Positions 36,978-45,154 of a stretch of 64,000 nt of DNA are shown one piece after another. This DNA is from Streptomyces acidiscabies (GTDB lineage: Bacteria; Actinomycetota; Actinomycetes; Streptomycetales; Streptomycetaceae), in assembly GCF_020010905.1 (NCBI RefSeq), contig NZ_JAGJBY010000001.1:3616001-3680000 (forward strand). Direction: 5' to 3'. Made by a program: the position numbers and the translations under genes. The notes beneath the pieces were generated by a model, which did not search any database, was not told the origin of the DNA, and was given only the letters and a program-made list of their open reading frames with translations. Every line of letters begins with the position of its first letter. The stretch's first letter is position 1.

Positions 36978-37763
36978 ATGCGCATCGCCCTGCTCCAGAG
37001 CTCCGGACGTCCCGGCTCGGTCGAGGGGAACCTCAAGATGCTCGGCGAGGCGGCCGGGCGGGCAGGCGAGGCGGGGGCGGAGCTGCTGGTGGCGCCGGAG
37101 CTGTTCCTGACGGGGTACGCGGTCGACGTCGAGGGGCTCGCGGAGCCGGCGGACGGCGAGTCGGCGGACGCGGTCGCGGAGCTGGCCGCGCGGCACGGAC
37201 TGGCCATCGCGTACGGATATCCCGAGCGGGCCGGCGACGCCGTCTTCAACTCCGCGCAGGTGATCTCGGCGACCGGCGACCGGCTCGCGAACTACCGCAA
37301 GACCCACCTCTTCGGCCCCTTCGAGCGCGACCACTTCACGCCCGGTGAACAGCCGGTCGTGCAGGCGGAGTTGGGCGGGCTGACCGTCGGCCTGATGATC
37401 TGCTACGACGTGGAGTTCCCGGAGAACGTGCGCGAGCACGCCCTCGCCGGCACCGACCTGCTGATCGTGCCGACGGCCCAGATGCACCCCTTCCAGTTCG
37501 TCGCGGAGGCGATGATCCCGGTCCGGGCGTTCGAGAGCCAGCTCTACATCGCGTACGTCAACAGGGTCGGCGAGGAAGGGGAGTTCGACTTCGTCGGCCT
37601 CTCCGTGCTGGCCGGCCCCGACGGAGTCGCCCGCGCCCGGGCGGGCCTCGGCGAGGAACTGCTCCTCGCGGACGCCGACCCCGCGTTCCTCGCCGCGTCC
37701 CGCGAGGCCAACCCCTATCTCGCCGACCGCCGCCCGGACCTCTACCGGTCCGTGGCCCGCTAG
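36978..37763 (+). CDS. Carbon-nitrogen hydrolase (nitrilase superfamily), DavA-like amidase
   Basis: 261 residues from ATG 36978 preceded by GTGAGGAC; an in-frame start at 36813 would run through the repeat region. The catalytic triad is visible as Glu41 (APELFLTG), Lys108 (YRKTHLFG) and Cys142 (MICYDVEFPE). Size and partner gene match omega-amidases of the DavA or 4-guanidinobutyramide type, which hydrolyse the amide left by an amino acid 2-monooxygenase. It lies 14 bp before that monooxygenase, so the pair likely converts an amino acid to an acid one carbon shorter. Confidence 0.9.
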   Translation: MRIALLQSSGRPGSVEGNLKMLGEAAGRAGEAGAELLVAPELFLTGYAVDVEGLAEPADGESADAVAELAARHGLAIAYGYPERAGDAVFNSAQVISATGDRLANYRKTHLFGPFERDHFTPGEQPVVQAELGGLTVGLMICYDVEFPENVREHALAGTDLLIVPTAQMHPFQFVAEAMIPVRAFESQLYIAYVNRVGEEGEFDFVGLSVLAGPDGVARARAGLGEELLLADADPAFLAASREANPYLADRRPDLYRSVAR

Positions 37764-37777
37764 GAGTCCGTACCCCC

Positions 37778-39475
37778 ATGACGTCCATGGTGCCCAACGC
37801 CGTAGAGCACACCGACGCGCAGCAGCCGCCGATCACGATGTTCGGGCCGGACTTCCCGTACGCCTACGACGACTTCCTCGCCCACCCGGCGGGCCTCGGA
37901 CAGATCCCGGCGACCGAGCACGGCGCCGAAGTCGCCGTCATCGGGGGCGGGTTGTCGGGGATCGTCGCCGCGTACGAGCTGATGCGGATGGGCCTCAAGC
38001 CGGTCGTGTACGAGGCGGACCAGATCGGCGGGCGGCTGCGGACCGTCGGCTTCGAGGGCTGCGACCCCTCGCTGACCGCCGAGATGGGCGCGATGCGCTT
38101 CCCGCCGTCCTCCACGGCCCTCCAGCACTACATCGACCTGGCCGGGCTGGAGACCCGCCCCTTCCCCAACCCCCTTGCGGAGGTGACCCCTTCGACGGTC
38201 GTCGACCTCAAGGGGGAGTCGCACTACGCGGAGACGATCGAGGATCTCCCGCAGGTCTACCGGGATGTCGCCGAGGCGTGGTCCAAGTGCCTTGAGGAAG
38301 GCGCCGAGTTCGCGGACATGAACCGGGCGCTGCGGGAGCGGGACATACCGAGGATCCGCGAGATCTGGGGGCGGCTCGTCGAGCAGCTCGACAACCAGAC
38401 GTTCTACGGATTCCTGTGCGCCTCCGAGGCGTTCAGGTCGTTCAGGCACCGCGAGATCTTCGGCCAGGTCGGCTTCGGCACGGGCGGCTGGGACACCGAC
38501 TTCCCGAACTCGATCCTGGAGATCCTGCGGGTCGTCTACACGGAGGCGGACGACCATCACCGGGGGATCGTCGGCGGCTCGCAGCAACTCCCGCTGCGGC
38601 TCTGGGAGTCGGAGCCCGAGAAGCTCGTGCACTGGCCGTACGGCACCTCCCTCAAGACGCTGCACGCCGGTGGCGAACCGCGTCCCGCCGTCACCCGCCT
38701 GCACCGCACCGCCGGGAACCGGATCACCGTCACCGACGCGGACGGCGCGATCCGCACGTACCGCGCGGCCGTGTTCACCGCGCAGTCCTGGATGCTGCTG
38801 TCCAAGGTCGTGTGCGACGACGACCTCTTCCCGGTCGACCACTGGACGGCCATCGAGCGCACCCACTACATGGAGAGCTCCAAGCTGTTCGTCCCCGTCG
38901 ACCGCCCGTTCTGGCTCGACAAGGATCCGGCGACCGGCCGTGACGTCATGTCGATGACCCTCACCGACCGGATGACGCGCGGGACGTACCTCCTCGACGA
39001 CGGCCCCGACAAACCCGCCGTGATCTGCCTGTCGTACACCTGGTGCGACGACAGCCTCAAGTGGCTGCCGCTGTCCGCGAACGAGCGGATGGAGGTCATG
39101 CTGAAGTCGCTCGGCGAGATCTATCCGGGCGTCGACATCCGGCGCCATGTCATCGGCAGCCCGGTGACCGTCTCCTGGGAGAACGAGCCGTATTTCATGG
39201 GCGCGTTCAAGGCCAACCTCCCCGGCCACTACCGCTACCAGCGGCGCCTGTTCACCCACTTCATGCAGGACCGGCTCCCCGCCGACCGGCGTGGCCTGTT
39301 CCTCGCCGGGGACGACATCTCCTGGACCGCCGGGTGGGCGGAAGGCGCCGTACAGACCGCGCTGAACGCGGTGTGGGGCGTGATGCACCACTTCGGCGGC
39401 GAGACCGACCCGAGCAACCCGGGCCCGGGGGACGTGTACGACGAGATCGCGCCGGTCGAACTCCCGGAGGACTGA
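37778..39475 (+). CDS. Flavin amine oxidase, L-amino acid 2-monooxygenase (DavB/IaaM type)
   Basis: 565 residues. FAD-binding VAVIGGGLSGIVAAYELMRMG starts near residue 50, followed by YEADQIGGRLRT. The whole length strongly resembles lysine 2-monooxygenase DavB: ITMFGPDFPYAYDDFLAHPAGLG at the start, GQVGFGTGGWDTDFPNS, SLTMTD-like VMSMTLTDRMTRGTYL and LAGDDISWTAGWAEGAVQT near the end. These enzymes oxidatively decarboxylate an amino acid to the amide. Lys, Arg, Trp and Phe versions are hard to tell apart by eye. The upstream nitrilase and Lrp gene support an amino-acid catabolic operon. Confidence 0.92.
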   Translation: MTSMVPNAVEHTDAQQPPITMFGPDFPYAYDDFLAHPAGLGQIPATEHGAEVAVIGGGLSGIVAAYELMRMGLKPVVYEADQIGGRLRTVGFEGCDPSLTAEMGAMRFPPSSTALQHYIDLAGLETRPFPNPLAEVTPSTVVDLKGESHYAETIEDLPQVYRDVAEAWSKCLEEGAEFADMNRALRERDIPRIREIWGRLVEQLDNQTFYGFLCASEAFRSFRHREIFGQVGFGTGGWDTDFPNSILEILRVVYTEADDHHRGIVGGSQQLPLRLWESEPEKLVHWPYGTSLKTLHAGGEPRPAVTRLHRTAGNRITVTDADGAIRTYRAAVFTAQSWMLLSKVVCDDDLFPVDHWTAIERTHYMESSKLFVPVDRPFWLDKDPATGRDVMSMTLTDRMTRGTYLLDDGPDKPAVICLSYTWCDDSLKWLPLSANERMEVMLKSLGEIYPGVDIRRHVIGSPVTVSWENEPYFMGAFKANLPGHYRYQRRLFTHFMQDRLPADRRGLFLAGDDISWTAGWAEGAVQTALNAVWGVMHHFGGETDPSNPGPGDVYDEIAPVELPED

Positions 39476-39477
39476 AC

Positions 39478-40167
39478 CTAATCGGGCAGCGGCGTCAGCA
39501 GCATCCGCCCCGCGAACCCCACCCCCGTGTCCAGCCGTTCCCCGAACTCCTCGGTGAGTTCGGGGAACCGCCGCAGCGCCCACAGCGCCCGAGCCGCCGA
39601 CCAGGTCGCCGACCGCGCCCGCTCCAGACTCCATGAGCCCAGCAAGTGCGTGAGCGGATCGGCGAGTTGGAGCAGGTCCGGACCCGGCATCAGCTCCTCC
39701 CTGATCCGCTCCTCCAACGCGACGAGGATGTCTCCGACCTGGTCGAACTCGTCCTCCAACTCGGCCGGCTCGCACCCGAGTTCGTGGCACGCGTCCACGA
39801 CGGCCAGCGCCAGGTCGTGCCCGATGTGCGCGTTGATCCCGGCCAGCGCGAACTGGAGCGGCCGTACCCCCGGATGCCGCCGCATCTGGAACAGCGGGCG
39901 CCAACAGGCGGGCGTACGGCGGTCGTTCAGCTCCGCGTCGACGGCGTCCAGGTACCGCAGCGCGAACCGCACGTCCAGGGTGGCCGCCGCGCGGGGCTGC
40001 GCGAAGCGGCCCGTGTCGATGCGCCGGTCCACCTCCTCGGTGACGGCCAGATAGACCCGGTTGAACACGGCGACCCCGTCCCGCGCGGGCAACTCCGCGT
40101 CCAGGGCCCGCATCCGGGCGATCACCGTGTCTACGGCGGACGACGTGTAGCGCTGCAACTCCGGCAT
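39478..40167 (-). CDS. DUF5995-like protein, function unknown
   Basis: 229 residues, all-helical and cytoplasmic, with no signal peptide. Segments such as VIARMRALDAELPARDGVAVFNRVY, LDVRFALRYLDAV and the FALAGINAHIGHDLALAVV motif agree with the family I recall as DUF5995; the HIGHD sequence might bind a metal. The function is not established. Its stop is two bases from the convergent monooxygenase stop. It lies 73 bp downstream of the MFS gene on the same strand. Confidence 0.82.
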   Translation of the reverse strand: MPELQRYTSSAVDTVIARMRALDAELPARDGVAVFNRVYLAVTEEVDRRIDTGRFAQPRAAATLDVRFALRYLDAVDAELNDRRTPACWRPLFQMRRHPGVRPLQFALAGINAHIGHDLALAVVDACHELGCEPAELEDEFDQVGDILVALEERIREELMPGPDLLQLADPLTHLLGSWSLERARSATWSAARALWALRRFPELTEEFGERLDTGVGFAGRMLLTPLPD

Positions 40168-40240
40168 GGGGGAAGGGTGGCAGGCCCGCCGGGGGTTCGG
40201 GGGACGGACGGGCCCGGCTTCCCCAGAACGAGGGACACCG

Positions 40241-41428
40241 TCAGGGACGCGGGTCCGGCACCGCTGCGGCCTCGGAGCCGGCCTTCACACGTTCCGCGCC
40301 CCGCAGGACGCCCGCGAAGAGCAGCAGCCCGCACGACAGAGCCGTGACGACCCCGAACGACACCGTCAGGCTGGTCGCGTGCGCCACCCCGCCGATCAGG
40401 CTCGGCGCGATCAGGCCGGACGTGTACGTGATCGTCGCGACCCCCGCGATGGCCTGGCTCGGGTTCGGGCCCGAGCGTCCCGCCGCCGCGAAGCACAGCG
40501 GTATGACGACGGCGATGCCGAACCCCATCAGGCCGAACCCCGCCATCGCCACGGCCGGATGACCGGCCACGACGACCAGCGCGCCGCCCGCAACGGCGAG
40601 ACCCCCGCCGGCGCGCACGGTCCGTACGACCCCGAAGCGGTCGACCACCGCGTCCCCGGCCAGCCTCGCGATCGCCATCGTCAGCATGAAACCGGTCGTG
40701 CAGGCCGCCGCGAGCCCCGCCGACGCCGTCAGCCGGTCCTCCAGGTACACCGCCGACCAGTCCATGCTGGCGCCCTCCGCGAACACCGCGCAGAAGCCGA
40801 CCGCGCCGATCAGCAGCGCCGAGCGCGGCGGCAGGGTGAAGCGGGGCGGTGCCTCCTCGCCCTGCGTCGGGCGCAGGTCCAGGACCCAGTGGCAGGCGGT
40901 CAGGCCCAGCGCCGTCAGGATCCCCGCCGCCATCGCGTGGTGGATACGGGCGTCCGCGCCGAGGTGTGCGGCGAGCGTGCCCGCGCCCGAGCCGATCAGC
41001 GTGCCCACGCTCCACATGCCGTGCAGGCCCGACATGATCGACCGGCCGAGCCGGTGCTCGATCTCCACGCCCATCGCGTTCATCGCGACGTCCGCCATGC
41101 CCGAGGCCGCGCCGTACGCGAACATCGCGAGGCACAGGGTCAGCAGGTTCGGGGCGAGGGACGGCAGGACCAGGGAGAGCGTCCACAGCGCGAGCAGTGT
41201 CCGCAGCGCCGTACGCGTGCCCAGGTGGTGTGTGATCCAGCCCGCCAGCGGCATCGCGCAGGCCGCGCCGAACGCGGTGAACGCCAGCGCGAAGCCGAGC
41301 TGGCCCGCGCCGAGGCCCGCGTGGTCCTGGATCCACGGGATGCGGGTCGCGAACGACCCCGTCACCCCGCCGTGCACGGCGAACACCGCCGAGATGGCGT
41401 ACCGGCCCCGGCGTACGTCCGTCCCCAT
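40241..41428 (-). CDS. MFS transporter
   Basis: About 395 residues with 12 predicted membrane helices. The loop 2-3 motif reads AGWITHHLGTRTALR, and the pattern of Gly-rich helices (GLHGMWSVGTLIGSGAGTLAAHLG) resembles MFS sugar or drug permeases of the fucose-permease-like group. The ATG at 41428 is chosen; a GTG two codons upstream is possible. It is divergent from a ROK regulator with a palindrome between them, so it is probably a sugar transporter under ROK control. The substrate is unknown. Confidence 0.9.
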   Translation of the reverse strand: MGTDVRRGRYAISAVFAVHGGVTGSFATRIPWIQDHAGLGAGQLGFALAFTAFGAACAMPLAGWITHHLGTRTALRTLLALWTLSLVLPSLAPNLLTLCLAMFAYGAASGMADVAMNAMGVEIEHRLGRSIMSGLHGMWSVGTLIGSGAGTLAAHLGADARIHHAMAAGILTALGLTACHWVLDLRPTQGEEAPPRFTLPPRSALLIGAVGFCAVFAEGASMDWSAVYLEDRLTASAGLAAACTTGFMLTMAIARLAGDAVVDRFGVVRTVRAGGGLAVAGGALVVVAGHPAVAMAGFGLMGFGIAVVIPLCFAAAGRSGPNPSQAIAGVATITYTSGLIAPSLIGGVAHATSLTVSFGVVTALSCGLLLFAGVLRGAERVKAGSEAAAVPDPRP

Positions 41429-41470
41429 GCCCACCCCATCTGTCGAGCCGCCTCGTGTCGCGCCGCAAAC

Positions 41471-41491
41471 TATCAGGGACCCTTCCTGATA
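41471..41491. promoter_or_regulatory. Palindromic operator candidate between MFS and ROK genes
   Basis: TATCAGG-N7-CCTGATA is a perfect 7-bp inverted repeat in the 115-bp divergent region, AT-rich against its surroundings. It sits 43 bp from the MFS start and 53 bp from the ROK start, suitable for repression of both. Confidence 0.6.
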
Positions 41492-41543
41492 AATAGAGGG
41501 CGCTTACGGTTCGGGGCGGTCCCGGCCATGGGAGGATCCCGCC

Positions 41544-42767
41544 ATGCCCGCATCACCGAGCACGGCCCGAGCCATCAACGACCGGCTCGCCCTGCGCCTG
41601 CTCCAGCGCGAAGGTCCGCTGACGGCAGGGCAGTTGAAGCAGCTCACGGGGCTCTCCCGGCCGACGGTCGCGGACCTCGCGGAACGCCTCACCGCCGCTG
41701 GCCTGATCGAGGTCGTCGGTGAGTCCGGGGCGCATCGGCGGGGGCCCAACGCGAAGTTGTACGGGATTGTCGCGGGCCGGGCTTCGCTGGCCGCGCTCGA
41801 TGTGCGTACCGACGGGGTCGCCGTCATCGTCTCCGACCTGGTGGGGCGGGTGCTCGCGGAGGCTGCCGTCCCCATCGCCGGGGATCTCGCGACGGACCTC
41901 GCCCTCGATCAGGCGGTGACGCTGGTCGAGCGGGCCGCGAAGGAGGCGGGCGCCGACACGCTCCACACGGTGTGCATCGGGGCGCCGGGCCTGATCGAGC
42001 CGTCCACCGGGGACCTCCGCGACTCCAACGGGCTCCCCATGTGGCACCGGCGCCTGACGGCGGTACTCCAGGAACGTTTCCCCGCAGCTCACGTACTCGT
42101 CGAGAACGAGACGAACCTCGCGGCTCTGGCGGAACGGGGGGAGGGGGCGGCGCGGGACCGGGACACGTTCGTGCTGCTGTGGCTGGGGCAGGGGGTGGGG
42201 GCGGCGGTGGTGCTGGACGGGGCGCTGCGGCGGGGAGCTTCGGGTGGTACCGGCGAGATCGGGTTCCTGCCGGTGCCGGGGGTGGGCTTGCCGTCGGCGA
42301 CGGACTGCGAGGGCGGGTTCCATTCCGTGGCCGGGGGGTGGGCTGTCGAGCGGTTGGCGGGGGAGTTCGGGGTGGTGGGGGAGGGGGCTGCGGGGGTGGT
42401 TCGGGGGGCGGTCGAGGCGGTGGCGGCGCCCGAAGCCGCCGACGCCCCCGGCGACGAGGCCACCAGCCCGGCCGGCATCCCCGTTCCCGAACCCGCCGCC
42501 CTCTTCCTGGACGCCCTAGCCGACCGCATCGCCCTCGGTGTCGCCTCCGTCGTAGCCGTCCTCGACCCTGGATGCGTCGTCCTCGGTGGCGAGGTCGGGC
42601 AGGCCGGAGGGGGTCTCCTCGCCGGCAAGGTCGAGGCTCGGATCAGGCGGATGGCGCCGTTGGTCACCGAGGTCAGGGCCAGTGCGTTGGGGGGCGGGGC
42701 CGTGTTGCGCGGGGCCCTGTTGACCGCTCGGGAAGCCGCGCAGGACGAGTTGTTCGGGGCGTCGTAG
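41544..42767 (+). CDS. ROK-family transcriptional regulator
   Basis: 407 residues. Winged helix (residues about 8-65, LTGLSRPTVADLAERLTAAGLIE) plus a ROK sugar-kinase-like domain with CIGAPGLIEPSTG, ENETNLAALAE and LGQGVGAAVVLDG. The usual ROK zinc motif CxCGxxGCxE is not seen; the corresponding stretch reads ATDCEGGFHSVAGG, so zinc binding may be changed or lost. An acidic Ala/Pro-rich insertion (about residues 290-315) follows. It is likely an inducer-controlled repressor of the divergent MFS gene. Confidence 0.9.
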   Translation: MPASPSTARAINDRLALRLLQREGPLTAGQLKQLTGLSRPTVADLAERLTAAGLIEVVGESGAHRRGPNAKLYGIVAGRASLAALDVRTDGVAVIVSDLVGRVLAEAAVPIAGDLATDLALDQAVTLVERAAKEAGADTLHTVCIGAPGLIEPSTGDLRDSNGLPMWHRRLTAVLQERFPAAHVLVENETNLAALAERGEGAARDRDTFVLLWLGQGVGAAVVLDGALRRGASGGTGEIGFLPVPGVGLPSATDCEGGFHSVAGGWAVERLAGEFGVVGEGAAGVVRGAVEAVAAPEAADAPGDEATSPAGIPVPEPAALFLDALADRIALGVASVVAVLDPGCVVLGGEVGQAGGGLLAGKVEARIRRMAPLVTEVRASALGGGAVLRGALLTAREAAQDELFGAS

Positions 42768-42777
42768 GGCCGGGGCT

Positions 42778-43512
42778 CTACTTGCCCGACAAGTACTCCT
42801 CGAACGTCCGCCTCCCCACCGCGTTCCCCGGCGTCAGATGCCCGCCCGCGCGGAACGCCCCGTACGCCGCGCCCCACAGCGGGACCCGGACCAGTCGGCG
42901 CCTCCTGCCCCGCGCCTTGAGGTACGACCGGGCGAGCGAGTCGAACGTCCGTACCTCGGGTCCGCCCATGTCCGGAACCCGCCCCTGCGGCTCGCCCAGT
43001 GCCAACTCGGCGAGCCGCTCGGCGACTTCGGTCACCTCGACGGGCTGATCGCTCACCCCGGCGGGGACCGGCAGCACGGGGGACTTGGCGAGCGTGCCCA
43101 GCACCTGGGCGACGAGGTCGTGGAACTGGGTCGCCCGCAGGACCGTCCAGCCCACCCCCGACTCCTCCACCAGGCGTTCGACGGCGAGCTTGGACCGGTA
43201 GTAGCCCAGCGGCACCCGGTCCACCCCCACGATCGAGATGAACACCAGATGCCCCACCCCCGCCTCGCGCACGGCCCCGATCAGATTCCGCGCGGCCTTC
43301 TCGTCACCCCCGCGCGGCGAACTCGCGCAGTGCACGACCGTGTCGACGTCCGACAGCGCCGTACGCAGTCCGGACCCGCCGACGGACAGATCGACGGCGT
43401 ACCCGGGCCCGCGTCGGCTCAGCACCCGCACCTCGTGACCCCCCGCCCGCAGCCGCTCGACGACGGGCCGCCCCAGGGTTCCGGTCCCGCCGGTCACCAG
43501 AATCGTGGACAT
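42778..43512 (-). CDS. NAD(P)-binding protein, atypical SDR (NmrA-like)
   Basis: 244 residues. Rossmann fold start MSTILVTGGTGTLGRPVVERL with the TGGTGTLG motif, typical of NmrA-like/atypical short-chain dehydrogenases. YYRSK near residue 130 keeps a YxxxK pattern. Many such proteins are redox sensors or epimerases; no substrate can be given. The gene converges on the ROK gene (10 bp gap) and is divergent from the rib operon, 125 bp from the FMN riboswitch. Confidence 0.9.
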   Translation of the reverse strand: MSTILVTGGTGTLGRPVVERLRAGGHEVRVLSRRGPGYAVDLSVGGSGLRTALSDVDTVVHCASSPRGGDEKAARNLIGAVREAGVGHLVFISIVGVDRVPLGYYRSKLAVERLVEESGVGWTVLRATQFHDLVAQVLGTLAKSPVLPVPAGVSDQPVEVTEVAERLAELALGEPQGRVPDMGGPEVRTFDSLARSYLKARGRRRRLVRVPLWGAAYGAFRAGGHLTPGNAVGRRTFEEYLSGK

Positions 43513-43637
43513 GCATCAACTCCTTCGACAGGGCGTTCCATACCCAGAGTGCCGGAATGCTTCCTGTGAGCCACCCCACACGCTTCACCCGTATGGACGA
43601 CGGTCCGCCGTGGCACACTGACCGTGTACCTAAAGCA

Positions 43638-43764
43638 GCGCACTCCGGGGTCGGTGAAAGTCCGAACCGGCGGTTACAGTCCGCGACCCGATCGCTTCCA
43701 GTGATCGGTTGACCAGGTGGAATTCCTGGACCGACGGTTAAAGTCCGGATGGGAGGCAGTGCGC
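43638..43764 (+). promoter_or_regulatory. FMN riboswitch (RFN element) of the rib operon
   Basis: The closing P1 stem is GCGCACT (43638-43644) with AGTGCGC (43758-43764). The conserved junction strings are present in order: GGTGAAAGTCC, AACCGGCGGT, AGTCCGCGACC, GTGGAATTCCTGGACCGACGG and AGTCCGGATGGGAGG (some shown shortened). FMN binding should reduce rib expression. Downstream, 43795-43826 folds into a long hairpin that could be the expression platform, with 100 nt more before the ribE start. Confidence 0.95.
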
Positions 43765-43794
43765 GGCGGGTTTACGCACCTCTGGTGCGCCGCC

Positions 43795-43826
43795 GTACGT
43801 GCGCTCGTCCGAGGACGAGTGCGTAC
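43795..43826 (+). promoter_or_regulatory. Hairpin in the rib leader, candidate expression platform
   Basis: GTACGTGCGCTCGTCC (43795-43810) pairs with GGACGAGTGCGTAC (43813-43826) with one small bulge and G-U pairs. It lies 31 nt after the riboswitch. No T-run follows, so it might act through Rho or translation instead of as a simple terminator. Confidence 0.5.
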
Positions 43827-43925
43827 GTGTGTCCGGCGTCCCCCTGTGTGCTTGCGCCCGTGTTCTCTGTCGTCTCTCGACAGGCCCCGGAGTCCGTGCC
43901 CGATCGTGGCAGGAGGACCCGGGAA

Positions 43926-44534
43926 GTGTTCACCGGAATCGTTGAAGAGCTGGGTGAGGTCACCGCCGTCGAGACCCTCGACGACGCGTCCCGGTTCAGG
44001 CTGCGCGGCCCTGTCGTCACCGACGGCGCGAAGCACGGCGACTCCATCGCCGTGAACGGGGTCTGTCTCACCGTCGTCGAGCACGAGGGCGACGAGTTCA
44101 CCGCCGACGTGATGGCCGAGACCCTCGACCGCTCCAGCCTCGGCGCGCTCACCGTCGGCTCCCGCGTCAACCTGGAACGCCCGATGGCCCTCGGCGCACG
44201 CCTCGGCGGGCACATCGTGCAGGGCCACGTCGACGGCACCGGCCAGGTCCTGGCCCGTACGCCGTCCGAGAACTGGGAGATCGTCAAGGTCTCGCTGCCC
44301 GCCGAGCTCTCGCGGTACGTCGTCGAGAAGGGCTCGATCACGGTCGACGGCATCAGCCTCACGGTCGTCGAAGCCGCCTCGGACTACTTCACCGTCAGCC
44401 TCATCCCGACGACCCTCGACCTGACCACGCTCGGGCGCAAGCAGCCCGGCGAGCCGGTCAACCTCGAAGTGGACGTCGTCGCGAAGTACGTCGAGCGCCT
44501 GATGGGCGACCGGGTTCCGGGAGCTGAGAAGTGA
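43926..44534 (+). CDS. ribE: Riboflavin synthase alpha subunit
   Basis: 202 residues from GTG 43926, with AGGAGG upstream; in-frame sequence upstream to 43749 belongs to the leader. Two lumazine-binding half-domains: MFTGIVEELGEV type start and VNGVCLTVVE, then a second HIVQGHVDGTG and VDGISLTVVEA. It dismutates two 6,7-dimethyl-8-ribityllumazines to riboflavin. First gene after the FMN riboswitch. Its TGA overlaps the ribM GTG. Confidence 0.96.
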   Translation: MFTGIVEELGEVTAVETLDDASRFRLRGPVVTDGAKHGDSIAVNGVCLTVVEHEGDEFTADVMAETLDRSSLGALTVGSRVNLERPMALGARLGGHIVQGHVDGTGQVLARTPSENWEIVKVSLPAELSRYVVEKGSITVDGISLTVVEAASDYFTVSLIPTTLDLTTLGRKQPGEPVNLEVDVVAKYVERLMGDRVPGAEK

Positions 44535-45154
44535 ACGGGCTCAACTCCGAGGCGTTCGTCCTGTTCGACCAGCACATCATCTGGTCGGACATGATCGGCA
44601 ATATCCTCGGCCTCGTCGCCCTCGCGCTGGGCTGGCGCCGCCACCTGCTGACCTGGCCGGTCCAGTTCGCCTCCGGCCTCATCCTGTTCAGCGCCTTCTA
44701 CGGGCACCTCGCGGGCAGCGCCGGCAAGCAGGTCGTCGTCATGGCGGTCGCCGCGTACGGCTGGTGGCAGTGGAGCCGCAACCGGGCCCAGGGACGCATC
44801 GTCCCCCGCTTCGCCTCCTGGAACGAACGCGGCGCGATGATCGTGGCCGGTGCGGCGGGCACGGTCGCCGTCGCCCTGATCTTCAAGGCCAACCCGAGCC
44901 TCTCCTGGGACCCCTGGCCCGACGCGTACATCTTCGTCGGCACGCTCGTCGCCATGTACGCGCAGGCCAAGGGCATGGTCGAGTTCTGGTTCGCCTGGCT
45001 CCTGGTCGACGCCGTCGGCGTCCCCCTCAACTTCGCCAACGGCTACGCCTTCTCCGGCTTCGTCTACGTCATCTACGGCGCCCTCGTCCTGTGGGGCATG
45101 CGCGACTGGTGGCTGCGCTCACGCCGGACCGCGCTGGAAGGAGTCCCCGCATGA
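44531..45154 (+). CDS. ribM: RibM riboflavin transporter (PnuC family)
   Basis: 207 residues, about seven membrane helices, GTG 44531 overlapping the ribE stop. The PnuC family Trp-rich motif WQWSRNR and YAQAKGMVEFWFAWLLVDAVGVPLNF are visible. PnuC proteins move nicotinamide riboside or related compounds; members in actinobacterial rib operons have been shown to carry riboflavin and roseoflavin (RibM). FMN riboswitch control and operon context favour riboflavin here. Confidence 0.9.
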   Translation: MNGLNSEAFVLFDQHIIWSDMIGNILGLVALALGWRRHLLTWPVQFASGLILFSAFYGHLAGSAGKQVVVMAVAAYGWWQWSRNRAQGRIVPRFASWNERGAMIVAGAAGTVAVALIFKANPSLSWDPWPDAYIFVGTLVAMYAQAKGMVEFWFAWLLVDAVGVPLNFANGYAFSGFVYVIYGALVLWGMRDWWLRSRRTALEGVPA

